Shown in pieces: positions 36,207-45,112 of a stretch of DNA of 64,000 nt (position 1 is the stretch's first letter; each line of letters begins with the position of its first letter). Below the pieces are notes generated by a model. That model made no database searches, was not told where the DNA came from, and saw nothing but the letters and a program-made list of their open reading frames with translations. Source of the DNA: Pseudomonas piscis (lineage in GTDB: Bacteria; Pseudomonadota; Gammaproteobacteria; Pseudomonadales; Pseudomonadaceae); the NCBI RefSeq assembly GCF_009380155.1, contig NZ_WHUV01000003.1, forward strand, positions 868,001-932,000. The letters are read 5' to 3'. The position numbers were made by a program, and so were the translations under genes.

Positions 36207-38858
36207 ATGAGTGATTCCGGTCGCGCCGACGCGCTGCTTGCCGAGCTGCCCCGGGACGGGCGTGGCCGGCTCAAGGTCTTTCTCGGCGCCGCGCCCGGAG
36301 TCGGCAAGACCTACGCCATGCTCCAGGCCGCCCACACTCAGATGCGCCAGGGCGTCAAGGTCCTGGCCGGCGTGGTGGAGACCCACGGCCGGGCCGAGAC
36401 CGAGGCACTGCTGGGCGGCTTGCCGCAACAGCCCCTGCTGCGCTCGGAGTACCGTGGGGTGCTGCTGGAGGAGATGGACCTGGACGGCCTGCTCAAGGCC
36501 CGGCCCAAGCTGGCGCTGGTGGACGAATTGGCCCACAGCAACGCTCCGGGCAGCCGCCATGCCAAGCGCTGGCAGGACATCCAGGAGCTGCTGGCGGCAG
36601 GCATCGACGTGTTCACCACGGTCAACGTCCAGCACCTGGAGAGCCTCAATGACCAGGTGCGCGGCATCACCGGGGTCCAGGTCCGCGAGACCTTGCCCGA
36701 CTGGGTACTGCAGGAGGCCTATGAGCTGCAACTGGTGGACCTGCCGCCCCGGGAGCTGCTGGAGCGCCTGCGCGATGGTAAGGTCTATGTGCCGGAGCAG
36801 GCGCGGGCGGCCATCGATGCCTTCTTCAGCCAGACCAACCTCACGGCCCTGCGTGAGTTGGCGATGCAGACCGCGGCGGCCCAGGTGGACAACGACCTGG
36901 CCCAGGGTTATCGCCGCCTCGGGCAAGCGGCACCGGCGGTGCGCGGGCGGCTGTTGGTGGGCGTCGACGGTGATCTCCAGGCCGAACGCCTGGTGCGCCA
37001 TGCCAGCCGAGTCGCACAGCGTCGGCATCTGCCCTGGAGCCTGGTGCATGTAGATAACGGCCGCCTTGGCGACGAGCAGTCGCGCTTGCGTCTGCAAGCG
37101 GCCCAGCAACTGGCCGAGCGCCTGGGCGGGGAGGTGGTCCTGCTGCGGGCGGGCGAGGTGGCCAAGACCCTGATCCAGCACGCTAACGAGCGGCGGGCCA
37201 GCCTGTTGCTGGTGGGGCAGTCGAGCCGTCGCTGGCGCCGGCGCTGGTTCGGCGGCGGGCTGGCGGCACGTTTGCTGCGCAACGCCGATGGCCTGGAAAT
37301 CAATGTCCTGGACAGCGAGCCATTGCCCAGCCAGCCGAAGTTGCGGGTCAAGCATCCGTTGATGTGGTTCGACTATGCCCTGGCGCTGTTGGCGACGCTG
37401 TTGGCCAGTGCCCTGGCCTGGGGCGTGGCTGGAATCCTGGCGCTGCCGAACATCTCCCTGGTATTTCTCGCCGCAGTGCTGCTGGTGGCGGTGCGCAGCA
37501 GCCTGGGGCCGGCCCTGGCCTGCGCCGCGCTGTCGTTCCTGAGTTACGACTTCCTGTTCATCCCGCCGAACTTCTCCCTTTCCATCCAGCGCGAAGAAGA
37601 CGTGCTGACCCTGCTGTTCTTCCTGCTGATGGCCGCCCTCACGGGTAATCTCGCGGCCCGCCAGCGTCGGCAATTGCAGGCCCTGCGCGATACCCAGGAA
37701 GAAACCGGCGAGTTGCTGGACCTGTCGCGCAAACTCACGGCTGCCACCGATCGGCAGGCGGTGATCAGCGCTGCGATCCAGCACCTGAACGGGCGCGAGG
37801 AGTTGCGTATCTGTTTGTTCAACCGCGATGAGCAAGGTGCCTGGAAGGTCGAGAGCGGCGGCACGCAGCAACTCTCCGAAGCCGAGCGAGCCGCGGCCGA
37901 TTGGGCCTGGCAGCACGATCAACCTGCGGGGTTGGGCACCGGGACCCTGCCTTTTGGCCGTTGGTGGTGGTGGCCGCTGTCGGTGGATGACGGCCCCTTG
38001 GGCTTGTTGGGGGTGTGCCCCAGGGAGGGCGCGATCTTCAGTGATCAACGTCGGCGCTTGCTCACCGCGCTCAGCCAGCCGTTGGCCCAGGCCCTGGCCC
38101 GGGCGCGCCTGGCCGAGGACCTGGAGGCGGCGCGCTTGCACGGCGAAACCGAGCAACTGCGCAGCGCCTTGCTGGCCTCGGTGTCCCACGACTTGCGCAC
38201 TCCGCTGACGTCGATGCGCGGCAGCATAGATAGCCTGTTGGCCTTGGGCGAGGCGATTCCCCTGGAGGATCGCAGGGAACTGCTGGAGGGCACCCGGGAT
38301 GAAGCCGAGCGCCTGGATCGATATATCCAGAACCTGCTGGACATGACCCGCCTTGGCCATGGCGCCTTGAAGCTGGCCCGCGACTGGGTCACCCCGGCGG
38401 ATATCGTCGGCAGCGCGCTCAATCGCCTGCGGGTGGTGCTGGCGCCGTTGCAGGTCAGTACGCAGTTGCCCCAGGATCTGCCGCTGCTGTATGTACACGC
38501 GGCGCTGATCGAACAGGCCCTGGTCAATGTGCTGGAGAATGCGGCGCGTTTTTCCCCGGTCCATGGCCGCCTGCACCTGGCGGTTCGCGCCGACGAGCAG
38601 GCGCTGAGTTTCGCTGTGAGCGACGAGGGGCCGGGTATTCCCGAGGAGGAGCGGGCGAAGATCTTCGACATGTTCTACACCGCCGCCAGGGGCGATCGGG
38701 GCGGCCAGGGTACGGGCCTGGGGCTGGCGATCTGCAAGGGCATGGTGGGGGCGCACGGCGGACATATCAGTGTCGCCGATGGCATCGAAGGGCGGGGTAC
38801 CTGCATCGCCCTGTACCTGCCCTTGCAGGCCCAGCCCGAACTCGAGGGTGAGCTGTGA
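36207..38858 (+). CDS. kdpD: KdpD, sensor histidine kinase
   Basis: This 883-residue sensor has an N-terminal KdpD domain with Walker A 'GAAPGVGKTYAMLQ' (about 28-41), a universal-stress-like domain (about 250-370), four membrane helices (about 390-490), a GAF-like region, HisKA with 'SVSHDLRTPLTSMRGS' (about 655), and a HATPase domain ('NVLENAARFSP', 'DEGPGIPEEER', 'GTGLGLAICKGM'). It reads potassium limitation and phosphorylates KdpE. The start at 36207 has GAGAG upstream. The earlier ATG at 36147 has no ribosome site. Confidence 0.96.
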   Translation: MSDSGRADALLAELPRDGRGRLKVFLGAAPGVGKTYAMLQAAHTQMRQGVKVLAGVVETHGRAETEALLGGLPQQPLLRSEYRGVLLEEMDLDGLLKARPKLALVDELAHSNAPGSRHAKRWQDIQELLAAGIDVFTTVNVQHLESLNDQVRGITGVQVRETLPDWVLQEAYELQLVDLPPRELLERLRDGKVYVPEQARAAIDAFFSQTNLTALRELAMQTAAAQVDNDLAQGYRRLGQAAPAVRGRLLVGVDGDLQAERLVRHASRVAQRRHLPWSLVHVDNGRLGDEQSRLRLQAAQQLAERLGGEVVLLRAGEVAKTLIQHANERRASLLLVGQSSRRWRRRWFGGGLAARLLRNADGLEINVLDSEPLPSQPKLRVKHPLMWFDYALALLATLLASALAWGVAGILALPNISLVFLAAVLLVAVRSSLGPALACAALSFLSYDFLFIPPNFSLSIQREEDVLTLLFFLLMAALTGNLAARQRRQLQALRDTQEETGELLDLSRKLTAATDRQAVISAAIQHLNGREELRICLFNRDEQGAWKVESGGTQQLSEAERAAADWAWQHDQPAGLGTGTLPFGRWWWWPLSVDDGPLGLLGVCPREGAIFSDQRRRLLTALSQPLAQALARARLAEDLEAARLHGETEQLRSALLASVSHDLRTPLTSMRGSIDSLLALGEAIPLEDRRELLEGTRDEAERLDRYIQNLLDMTRLGHGALKLARDWVTPADIVGSALNRLRVVLAPLQVSTQLPQDLPLLYVHAALIEQALVNVLENAARFSPVHGRLHLAVRADEQALSFAVSDEGPGIPEEERAKIFDMFYTAARGDRGGQGTGLGLAICKGMVGAHGGHISVADGIEGRGTCIALYLPLQAQPELEGEL

Positions 38859-38877
38859 TGCGCCTGGTGGCAGGGGC

Positions 38878-38899
38878 GAGGGCTCCTGCAAAAGCCCTC
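38878..38899 (+). terminator. Hairpin between kdpD and kdpE
   Basis: GAGGGCT and AGCCCTC flank an eight-base loop in the 98-base gap before kdpE. No U-run follows. A TTGCGC (from about 38916) with TTATTT downstream might give kdpE its own promoter, though this is weak. Confidence 0.35.
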
Positions 38900-38956
38900 T
38901 GGAGGAGATTGGCGTTGCGCTACTCTCTTGTCTCTTATTTGTCTTGAACTGAACCC

Positions 38957-39652
38957 ATGAGCCAGACCGCGACCATCCTGGTCATCGACGACGAGCCGCA
39001 GATCCGCAAATTCCTGCGCATCAGCCTGGCGTCCCAAGGATACAAAGTGATTGAAGCCGGCACCGGTATCGAGGGCCTGGCCCAGGCGGCGTTGAACAAG
39101 CCGGACCTGCTGGTGCTCGACCTGGGGTTGCCGGACATGGATGGCCAGCAGGTGCTGCGCGAATTTCGCGAGTGGTCGGCGGTACCGGTGCTGGTGCTCT
39201 CGGTGCGGGCCAGCGAGTTGCAGAAGGTCGAAGCCCTGGACGGTGGGGCCAACGACTATGTCACCAAGCCGTTCGGCATCCAGGAGTTCCTGGCTCGCAT
39301 ACGCGCCCTGTTGCGCCAGGCCCCGTCCGGAGAAGTCCAGGAAGCGGCGTTGCAGGTGGGGCCCTTGACGGTCGACCTGGCGTACCGCCGGGTGTTGCTC
39401 GAAGGCGTGGAAGTAGCCCTGACACGCAAGGAATATGCTGTGCTGGCCCAGCTGGCTCGCCACCCGGGGCGGGTGATCACCCAGCAGCAACTGCTCAAGG
39501 ACATCTGGGGGCCGACCCATACCGAAGACAGCCATTACCTGCGGATCGTGGTCGGGCACTTGCGCCAGAAGCTGGCAGACGACCCGACCCGGCCGCGTTT
39601 CATCGTCACCGAGGCCGGGGTCGGTTATCGCTTGTTGACGGGCGAAGCTTGA
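38957..39652 (+). CDS. kdpE: KdpE, response regulator
   Basis: This 231-residue OmpR-class regulator has a receiver domain (about 1-115; acidic pair 'VIDDEPQIRKFL', phospho-Asp in 'LLVLDLGLPDMDG', Lys in 'VTKPFG') and a C-terminal winged helix ('LTRKEYAVLAQLARHPGRVI', 'YLRIVVGHLRQKL'). Phosphorylated KdpE turns on kdpFABC. Its stop codon is one base from the end of the convergent patatin gene. Confidence 0.97.
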   Translation: MSQTATILVIDDEPQIRKFLRISLASQGYKVIEAGTGIEGLAQAALNKPDLLVLDLGLPDMDGQQVLREFREWSAVPVLVLSVRASELQKVEALDGGANDYVTKPFGIQEFLARIRALLRQAPSGEVQEAALQVGPLTVDLAYRRVLLEGVEVALTRKEYAVLAQLARHPGRVITQQQLLKDIWGPTHTEDSHYLRIVVGHLRQKLADDPTRPRFIVTEAGVGYRLLTGEA

Positions 39653-39653
39653 G

Positions 39654-40691
39654 CTAGAGCTGCTCCTGTTCGTAGCGGTCGAGGGTGTCGCTGGCGATTT
39701 CCCGACCCAAGGCGATCAGCTCCGGCGCCTTGTAGAATTCGAAGAAACGGCACACCCGCTTGGGTACGTTGACCAGGATATCCGGCGGGTAGCCGGCGAT
39801 CTTGTACTGGGCCAGGGAGGTCTGCATGACCTCGAAGCTCTGGTTGACCAGGTCCAGCAGCGAGGCGGGGCCGACGTTATCGACGATGAACGAGCCGCTG
39901 GCCGACCTGGGAGCACCGTCGGTTTCCGGGGCCGCAGCGGGCTGCTGGGACTCAGGTTCGGCGCCTTCGACCCAGGGATTGATCTGCGCCGCATCGCTCC
40001 TGAACGCCTCTTGCTCCAGCAGCAACAGTTGCTCGGCCTGCTTGCGCCGGAATGGCAGGCGCGAGCCCAGCGAGTTGATCAGGCTGTCGAAGCGGCTCTT
40101 GAAGGCTGGCGGGCGCTGGATCACCGGCAACTGATAGTGCCGCTGGTTGGTGGAGTTGAGATTGACCGCGATGATCAGGTCGCAGTGGCTGGAGACCACC
40201 GGCACGATGGGCAGTGGGTTGAGCAGGCCGCCATCCACCAGCATGCGATTGCCCTGCATCACCGGGGTGAACAGGCTGGGGATCGCCGCCGAGGCGCGCA
40301 TGGCCTGGTGCAGGCAGCCCTCCTGGAACCAGATTTCCTGCTGGTTGGTCAGGTCGGTCGCCACTGCGGTGTATGGGATGCGCAGGTCCTCGATGTTGAT
40401 GTCACCGACGATCTTGCGAATCTGGCCGAAGACCTTCTCGCCGCGAATCGCCCCCAGGCGGAAGCTCACGTCCACCAGGCGCAGCACATCCAGATAGTCC
40501 AGGCTCTCGATCCATTCCCGGTACTGGTCGAGCTTGCCTGCCGCATAGATGCCGCCTACCACCGCCCCCATCGAGCAACCGGCGATGCAGGCAATCTCGT
40601 AACCGCGTTTTTCGATTTCCTCGATGACCCCGATATGGGCGTACCCACGGGCACCTCCCGAACCGAGGACCAGTGCGACACGTTTTTTCAT
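39654..40691 (-). CDS. Patatin-like phospholipase (RssA/NTE family)
   Basis: This 345-residue protein begins with the oxyanion-hole motif 'LVLGSGGARGYAHIGVIEEI', the nucleophile Ser lies in 'GCSMGAVVGG', and the catalytic Asp in 'LVDGGLLNPLPI'. It is a serine lipid acylhydrolase of the bacterial RssA/NTE group, probably cytoplasmic since no signal peptide is seen. The native substrate is unknown. AAAGGACG precedes the ATG at 40691. It is convergent with kdpE and abuts it. Confidence 0.9.
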   Translation of the reverse strand: MKKRVALVLGSGGARGYAHIGVIEEIEKRGYEIACIAGCSMGAVVGGIYAAGKLDQYREWIESLDYLDVLRLVDVSFRLGAIRGEKVFGQIRKIVGDINIEDLRIPYTAVATDLTNQQEIWFQEGCLHQAMRASAAIPSLFTPVMQGNRMLVDGGLLNPLPIVPVVSSHCDLIIAVNLNSTNQRHYQLPVIQRPPAFKSRFDSLINSLGSRLPFRRKQAEQLLLLEQEAFRSDAAQINPWVEGAEPESQQPAAAPETDGAPRSASGSFIVDNVGPASLLDLVNQSFEVMQTSLAQYKIAGYPPDILVNVPKRVCRFFEFYKAPELIALGREIASDTLDRYEQEQL

Positions 40692-40914
40692 GATTCGTCC
40701 TTTCGCCAAGCAGGCTGCCACAATGCACCCTTAGCGCCCCGAGGTTCAATCGCGGCTGGCCCGGGATTGCGCCTCGGCACGGCGTCGCGGACTGACGTCG
40801 CGCCTCGCGCCACGGCGCCTGCGGCTATATTTTCCTGGAGGTGGCCTTGGCACTTTTTTTCACCGCCACCGTCTTAACCCGTACGACTGTATTCCCATTC
40901 TTGAGGTGTCATTG

Positions 40915-41193
40915 ATGAAAGCCTGGATCTGCTTGCCCCTGATTGCATTGGTTCTGACCGGTTGCGCAGGCAAGACCGCCTACCGTGACAGCTGCGGTAC
41001 CCAGCTGGATGCCGCCTGGCGTGAGCTGGACCTGGCCAAGGCCGAGGGTTTCGCCGGCACCGTGAGCTACTCCAAGGCGCTGTCGCTGCTGACGGGCGCC
41101 AAGACCCAGCAGCAGTTCGAAGCCTTCGAAGGCTGCACCAACAAGGCCGAGAAGGCGCGTTTCTATATTCGCGAATCACGTGCCGGACGTTGA
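40915..41193 (+). CDS. Small conserved lipoprotein
   Basis: This 92-residue protein has a signal sequence with lipobox LTGC (Cys19). The mature part has two further Cys ('RDSCGTQLDAAW', 'EGCTNKAEKARFY') and a helical, charged sequence ('AWRELDLAKAEGF'). No function is recognised. Its place after the RssA-type patatin matches P. aeruginosa gene order near kdp as I recall it. TTGAGGTG precedes the ATG. A hairpin follows. Confidence 0.82.
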   Translation: MKAWICLPLIALVLTGCAGKTAYRDSCGTQLDAAWRELDLAKAEGFAGTVSYSKALSLLTGAKTQQQFEAFEGCTNKAEKARFYIRESRAGR

Positions 41194-41231
41194 AAGGCGA
41201 CAAGCGCTACGCTAAGCCGGCAAAATCGAAG

Positions 41232-41280
41232 ATCGCGGGCCGCGGGCCGGACGTAATGCCGGTCACCGGCCCGCGATTTC
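41232..41280 (+). terminator. Hairpin terminator after the lipoprotein gene
   Basis: ATCGCGGGCC (41232-41241) pairs with GGCCCGCGAT (41268-41277), with an inner CCGG/CCGG pairing, followed by TTTC. Confidence 0.6.
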
Positions 41281-41337
41281 ATTCCGGGGCCGGACGAGTC
41301 GGCACCGGGTTGGTTGAGTTGTGTTGGGGAATCCTTG

Positions 41338-42105
41338 ATGTCTGCCCTGGTTGATCGATTGGTGGCTCGGATCCTGAGCCTGGACGTGAACTTGCTGGCC
41401 TGCCAGGCGCGCCTGGCGGCCGCCACGGACGCTGAGGCACTGCATGACCTGCGTGTCGGGGTACGGCGCTTGCGCAGCCTGTTGCGGCCGTTGCGCGGCC
41501 TGCCGGGAGTCGAGCAGCTGGAACAGGCCGGTGCGCAAGTAGGGCGCGTGACCACGCCGATCCGGGATCGCGAAGTCCTGGCGGCCTACCTGCATCAGCA
41601 TGGCCAGCATGCCGCCGGCGGCCGCCGCACGGTACTGCTGGCCCAGGAGTATCCTGCCGTGGCGGCGGGGCCTGAGCTGGCGCGCCTGGCCATGGTTCTG
41701 GATGCATTCCCGCGATTTCTCAGGGCCGCCCAGCGCCAGGAGTTGCTGGGCGGCTTGCGCCCGCGCATCGAGAAGCGCCTGGGCAAGCAGTGGCAGGCCC
41801 TGGGCCAGGCACTGGAGGATCCGGCCCACGACCGCCATCGCCTGCGTTTGCTGATCAAGCGGGTGCGTTATGCCGCCGAGTCCTATCCTGAATTGGACCG
41901 TTTGCCTGGCCCGGCCATCAAGCGGCTCAAGGCCGCCCAGGCGGCGCTGGGTGATTGGCATGACTGTTGGCAATGGCTGGCCCAGGCCGAGCAGCAGCCG
42001 GACCTGCTGCCTTGCGTGGCCACCTGGCGGCGCACCATGCTCAAGGCCGAGGCGCGTGCCGACCGCATGCTGGAGAAATTGTACGGCGATTGCTTCGGTC
42101 ATTGA
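41338..42105 (+). CDS. CHAD domain protein
   Basis: This 255-residue all-helical protein has the conserved His/Arg pattern of CHAD domains ('ALHDLRVGVRRLRSLLRPLRG', 'RLLIKRVRYAAESY', 'LGDWHDCWQWL'). CHAD domains bind inorganic polyphosphate through these basic surfaces, and stand-alone versions locate to polyphosphate granules in some bacteria. No CYTH phosphatase partner is adjacent. The start has GGGGA upstream. Confidence 0.9.
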   Translation: MSALVDRLVARILSLDVNLLACQARLAAATDAEALHDLRVGVRRLRSLLRPLRGLPGVEQLEQAGAQVGRVTTPIRDREVLAAYLHQHGQHAAGGRRTVLLAQEYPAVAAGPELARLAMVLDAFPRFLRAAQRQELLGGLRPRIEKRLGKQWQALGQALEDPAHDRHRLRLLIKRVRYAAESYPELDRLPGPAIKRLKAAQAALGDWHDCWQWLAQAEQQPDLLPCVATWRRTMLKAEARADRMLEKLYGDCFGH

Positions 42106-42214
42106 GCATCGGCCAGCGGCCTATCTGTCCGCTGCTTTGGCCGGAATGGTTGCTGTAGAGCCTTGGCTCGCTGGTTAAGATCCTTGGGTTCATTCATTTC
42201 CTGTAGAGGTTTTC

Positions 42215-43012
42215 ATGCGTTTCTATGATTTGCTCGAAGCGGTTCGCAAGCAGCCCGAGGCCCTGACCATTCCGGCGCAATGGGCCCAGGGGCGGGCCAG
42301 CTTCGGCGGTCTGGTGGTGGCCCTGCAGTACGAGGCGATGCGCGCCAAGGTTCCGGCGGACCGCCCGGTGCGCTCCCTGGCGGTGACCTTCGTCGGTCCT
42401 GTGGCTCCCGAGGTGCCGGTGAGTTTCGAAGTGGATGTGCTGCGTGAGGGCAAGGCAGTCAGCCAGGTCCTGGGACGGGTGATGCAGGAAGGCCAGGTCG
42501 TGACGTTGGTGCAGGGCAGCTTCGGCGCCTCGCGGGAGTCGGTAGTGAGTGTCGAGGCCTTGCCGGCACCCGAAATGAAGCACTGGGACGATTGCCAGGA
42601 GCTGCCCTATATCCCGGGTGTGACTCCGGAATTCATGCGCCACCTGGCGATGCGCTGGAGCATCGGCGGCATGCCGTTCACCGGCAATCGCTCACGGGAC
42701 ATGGGGGGCTGGGTGCGTCTGCGGGGCGACGTCAAGGAAGAACCGGTGACCGAAGCGCACATCCTGGCCCTGGTGGATGCCTGGCCGCCGGCGTTGTTGC
42801 CGCACCTGACCAAGCCCGCCGCCGGCAGCACCCTGACCTGGACCATCGAATTCGTCCAGCCGCTGCTGGAGCTGGATACCCTGGACTGGTGCAAGTATCG
42901 GGTGGAGATCGAGCATGCCCGCGACGGCTATGGGCATGCCGCTGCCGCACTGTGGAGTGCCGATGGGCGGCTGGTCGCACTGAGTCGGCAGACGGTGACC
43001 ATTTTCGGCTGA
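42215..43012 (+). CDS. Acyl-CoA thioesterase family protein (double hotdog)
   Basis: This 265-residue protein has two hotdog repeats of the TesB-like type ('GRASFGGLVVALQYEAM' in the N-terminal half, 'LTWTIEFVQPLLELDTLDW' in the C-terminal half). It probably hydrolyses acyl-CoA; chain preference is unknown. TAGAGG lies upstream of the ATG. It faces the small membrane protein gene 13 bases away. Confidence 0.85.
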   Translation: MRFYDLLEAVRKQPEALTIPAQWAQGRASFGGLVVALQYEAMRAKVPADRPVRSLAVTFVGPVAPEVPVSFEVDVLREGKAVSQVLGRVMQEGQVVTLVQGSFGASRESVVSVEALPAPEMKHWDDCQELPYIPGVTPEFMRHLAMRWSIGGMPFTGNRSRDMGGWVRLRGDVKEEPVTEAHILALVDAWPPALLPHLTKPAAGSTLTWTIEFVQPLLELDTLDWCKYRVEIEHARDGYGHAAAALWSADGRLVALSRQTVTIFG

Positions 43013-43025
43013 GCCCCTGTGGCCG

Positions 43026-43388
43026 TCAGTGCCGGTGGCGTTGCCTCCAGGCACGCCACCAGGCGCCGCTCAGGACGAAGCGGGGAAAGGTCACGAACTG
43101 CTCCACCAGCAAGCGCTGGACCGCGTCCTGGCGATCGGTGAAAGGCTCGCTGGCCTGGGTTTCGAGGCTATGGCCGTGGCGTTGCAGGCCCAGGGCCGCG
43201 AGGATGCCGATCACGCCGATGGCCAGGTTCAGCAGGCTCAGGGAAAACACTCCCGAGGCAATCAGCAGGAAACCGACGATGAACAGTGGCACGGCGATCA
43301 GGTGCAACACCAGGTTGGTCGGATGCTGGTGGCTGTTCGGGTAGACCCGCCATTGCCAGGCGGGGAGGTTGGGGTGGCGTTGGCCCAT
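43026..43388 (-). CDS. Mpo1/DUF962-like small membrane protein
   Basis: This 120-residue protein has 'WQWRVYPNSHQHPTNLVLH', two membrane helices (about 28-75) and a second His motif ('LQRHGHSLE'). The His-rich pattern and topology resemble the Mpo1-like (DUF962, YGL010w) family, whose yeast member is a dioxygenase of 2-hydroxy fatty acids. The start at 43388 has AAGGA eight bases upstream. Longer in-frame starts (43397, 43418, 43445) are poorer. Confidence 0.7.
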   Translation of the reverse strand: MGQRHPNLPAWQWRVYPNSHQHPTNLVLHLIAVPLFIVGFLLIASGVFSLSLLNLAIGVIGILAALGLQRHGHSLETQASEPFTDRQDAVQRLLVEQFVTFPRFVLSGAWWRAWRQRHRH

Positions 43389-43541
43389 GGTGCTCATCCT
43401 TAGTGTCTGGAAACTCATGGACCAAGGATAGGGCGCGAGCCGCACGGCGACGAATCAAGGCTGGCTATCGTCTCGATAGCGCAAGCGTGGAGGCGCAGAG
43501 GCGGGGGCGAGCAGTTCGCCCCCTTTGGCAGGTCTTGTCGC

Positions 43542-45023
43542 TCAGAGTTTGAGCTGGCCGATGGCCTTGCTCAGTTCGCCGGCCAGGGTGGCCAGCTCGC
43601 TGCTGGTCGTGGCGGAGGCCACGGTCTGCTGCACGGTGTTTTCGGTGACGTCACGGATGCTCACCACCGCCCGGTTCATTTCTTCGGCCACTTGGCTCTG
43701 CTGTTCCGCCGCGACGGCGATCTGGGTATTGCTTTCGCGCATCTGCGCCACGGCACCGGTGATTTCCGCCAGGGCTTCGCCGGCCTCCTGGGCCTGCTGC
43801 ACGCAATCATCGGCCTTGAACGAGCTTTCCTGCATGAAGTCCACGGCGTCGCGGGTGCCTGCCTGCAGGGCGGAGACCATGCTGGTGATTTCATCGGTGG
43901 AGGTCTGCACGCGCTTGGCCAGGTTACGTACTTCGTCGGCCACCACGGCGAAGCCGCGGCCCATCTCGCCAGCCCGCGCGGCCTCGATGGCGGCGTTGAG
44001 CGCCAGCAGGTTGGTCTGTTCGGCGATGCTGTGGATAACGTTGACCACGCCGTTGATCTTCTGGCTGTCCTCGGCCAGCTTCTGGATCATCTCGGCGGTC
44101 TGCTGCACGCCGTTGGACAACCCGGCGATGGACTTCTGCACCCGGCCCACCACCTCGTGCCCGGAACCGGCCAGGGCATCGGCGGTTTGCGACAGGTCCC
44201 GGGTCGCCCCGGCATGCTGGGCGATGTGGTAGACGGTGGCGGACATTTCATTGATCGCCGTCGCCGCCTGGTCGGTTTCGCTTTGCTGGCCGAGCATGCC
44301 GTGGCGCACGTCGTTCATGCTCGATGCCAAGCGTGCGGCGCCCTGGTCAAGCTGGCGCGCGGTATTGGCCACAGTGTTCACCACCCGCTGGTAGCCGGCT
44401 TGCATGGCGTTGAAGGCGCTGGCCATCTGGCCCACTTCGTCCTTGCAGGACAGCGGTACCCGGGCGGATAAATCGCCGGTCTTTTCAACGTGCAGCATCA
44501 CGTCCTTGAGGGTGTTGAGCTGGCTGAGAAGAAAGCGGATCAGCAACTGCGAAGCGCAGAGCATGGCGAACATCAGGATGAACACCGCGACTGCGTAGTT
44601 GGTGAAGCGATCGCCGAACACCTGGGCGAAGCTGGGAGTATGGGCCAGTACGGCGACTTGCCGGCCGTCGGCGCGGCCTATGACCTCAGCGCCCAACAGC
44701 GGGTTGTCGCCGAACAGCGGCAGGTGGTTGAGTTCGACCCAGCCGCTGGCGCCATTCAGCTCGGGGACGGGCTGGTCGTTCAGGGCCGGTGTCTGCCCTC
44801 GGGAGAAAAACACCAGGTTCTCGGCGCTGGGCAGTGGTTTGTCGACAGGCCAGGCATCGAGCAGGCGCGCCTGGGCCTGGGCAGCGGCCTGGGCACTCTG
44901 GCTACGGGCCTGTTGTTCCAGTTGCACGGCGTACAGCACTAATAACAAGGTGGTGACGAAGGCGACCGCATTGACCGCCCAGAATTTGTATTTCAGCGAG
45001 ATATTGCTAAGCCAGGCACCCAT
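43542..45023 (-). CDS. Methyl-accepting chemotaxis protein
   Basis: This 493-residue transducer has TM1 (about 11-32), a short periplasmic domain (about 33-140) of unrecognised fold, TM2 (about 143-165), HAMP, and a signalling domain with the conserved tip 'EQTNLLALNAAIEAARAGE' and 'GFAVVADEVRNLA'. No CheR-docking pentapeptide is seen at the C-terminus (ends GQLKL). The ligand is unknown. A perfect Anr box stands at class II distance in its promoter, so expression probably rises under oxygen limitation. Confidence 0.95.
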   Translation of the reverse strand: MGAWLSNISLKYKFWAVNAVAFVTTLLLVLYAVQLEQQARSQSAQAAAQAQARLLDAWPVDKPLPSAENLVFFSRGQTPALNDQPVPELNGASGWVELNHLPLFGDNPLLGAEVIGRADGRQVAVLAHTPSFAQVFGDRFTNYAVAVFILMFAMLCASQLLIRFLLSQLNTLKDVMLHVEKTGDLSARVPLSCKDEVGQMASAFNAMQAGYQRVVNTVANTARQLDQGAARLASSMNDVRHGMLGQQSETDQAATAINEMSATVYHIAQHAGATRDLSQTADALAGSGHEVVGRVQKSIAGLSNGVQQTAEMIQKLAEDSQKINGVVNVIHSIAEQTNLLALNAAIEAARAGEMGRGFAVVADEVRNLAKRVQTSTDEITSMVSALQAGTRDAVDFMQESSFKADDCVQQAQEAGEALAEITGAVAQMRESNTQIAVAAEQQSQVAEEMNRAVVSIRDVTENTVQQTVASATTSSELATLAGELSKAIGQLKL

Positions 45024-45070
45024 AGAAGGTCTTCTCTGATTGAGCGGAATAGTATTGGCAAGGTGCCATT

Positions 45071-45112
45071 ATTGTGCCGTTATGCGTTAAGAAAAATCTT
45101 GATATGCATCAA
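45071..45112 (-). promoter_or_regulatory. Anr/FNR-dependent class II promoter of the chemoreceptor
   Basis: On the minus strand TTGATGCATATCAA (45099-45112) is a perfect TTGAT-N4-ATCAA Anr box. A CACAAT -10 element (45071-45076) lies at the spacing that puts the box centre at -41.5. The box is 83 bases from the start codon and overlaps the tatD stop codon. Confidence 0.75.

Noticed and set aside
36012..38891. 959-codon open frame antisense to kdpD
   Set aside because: It is the mirror of kdpD with Gln/His/Arg-rich low-information sequence, a usual artefact of high GC.
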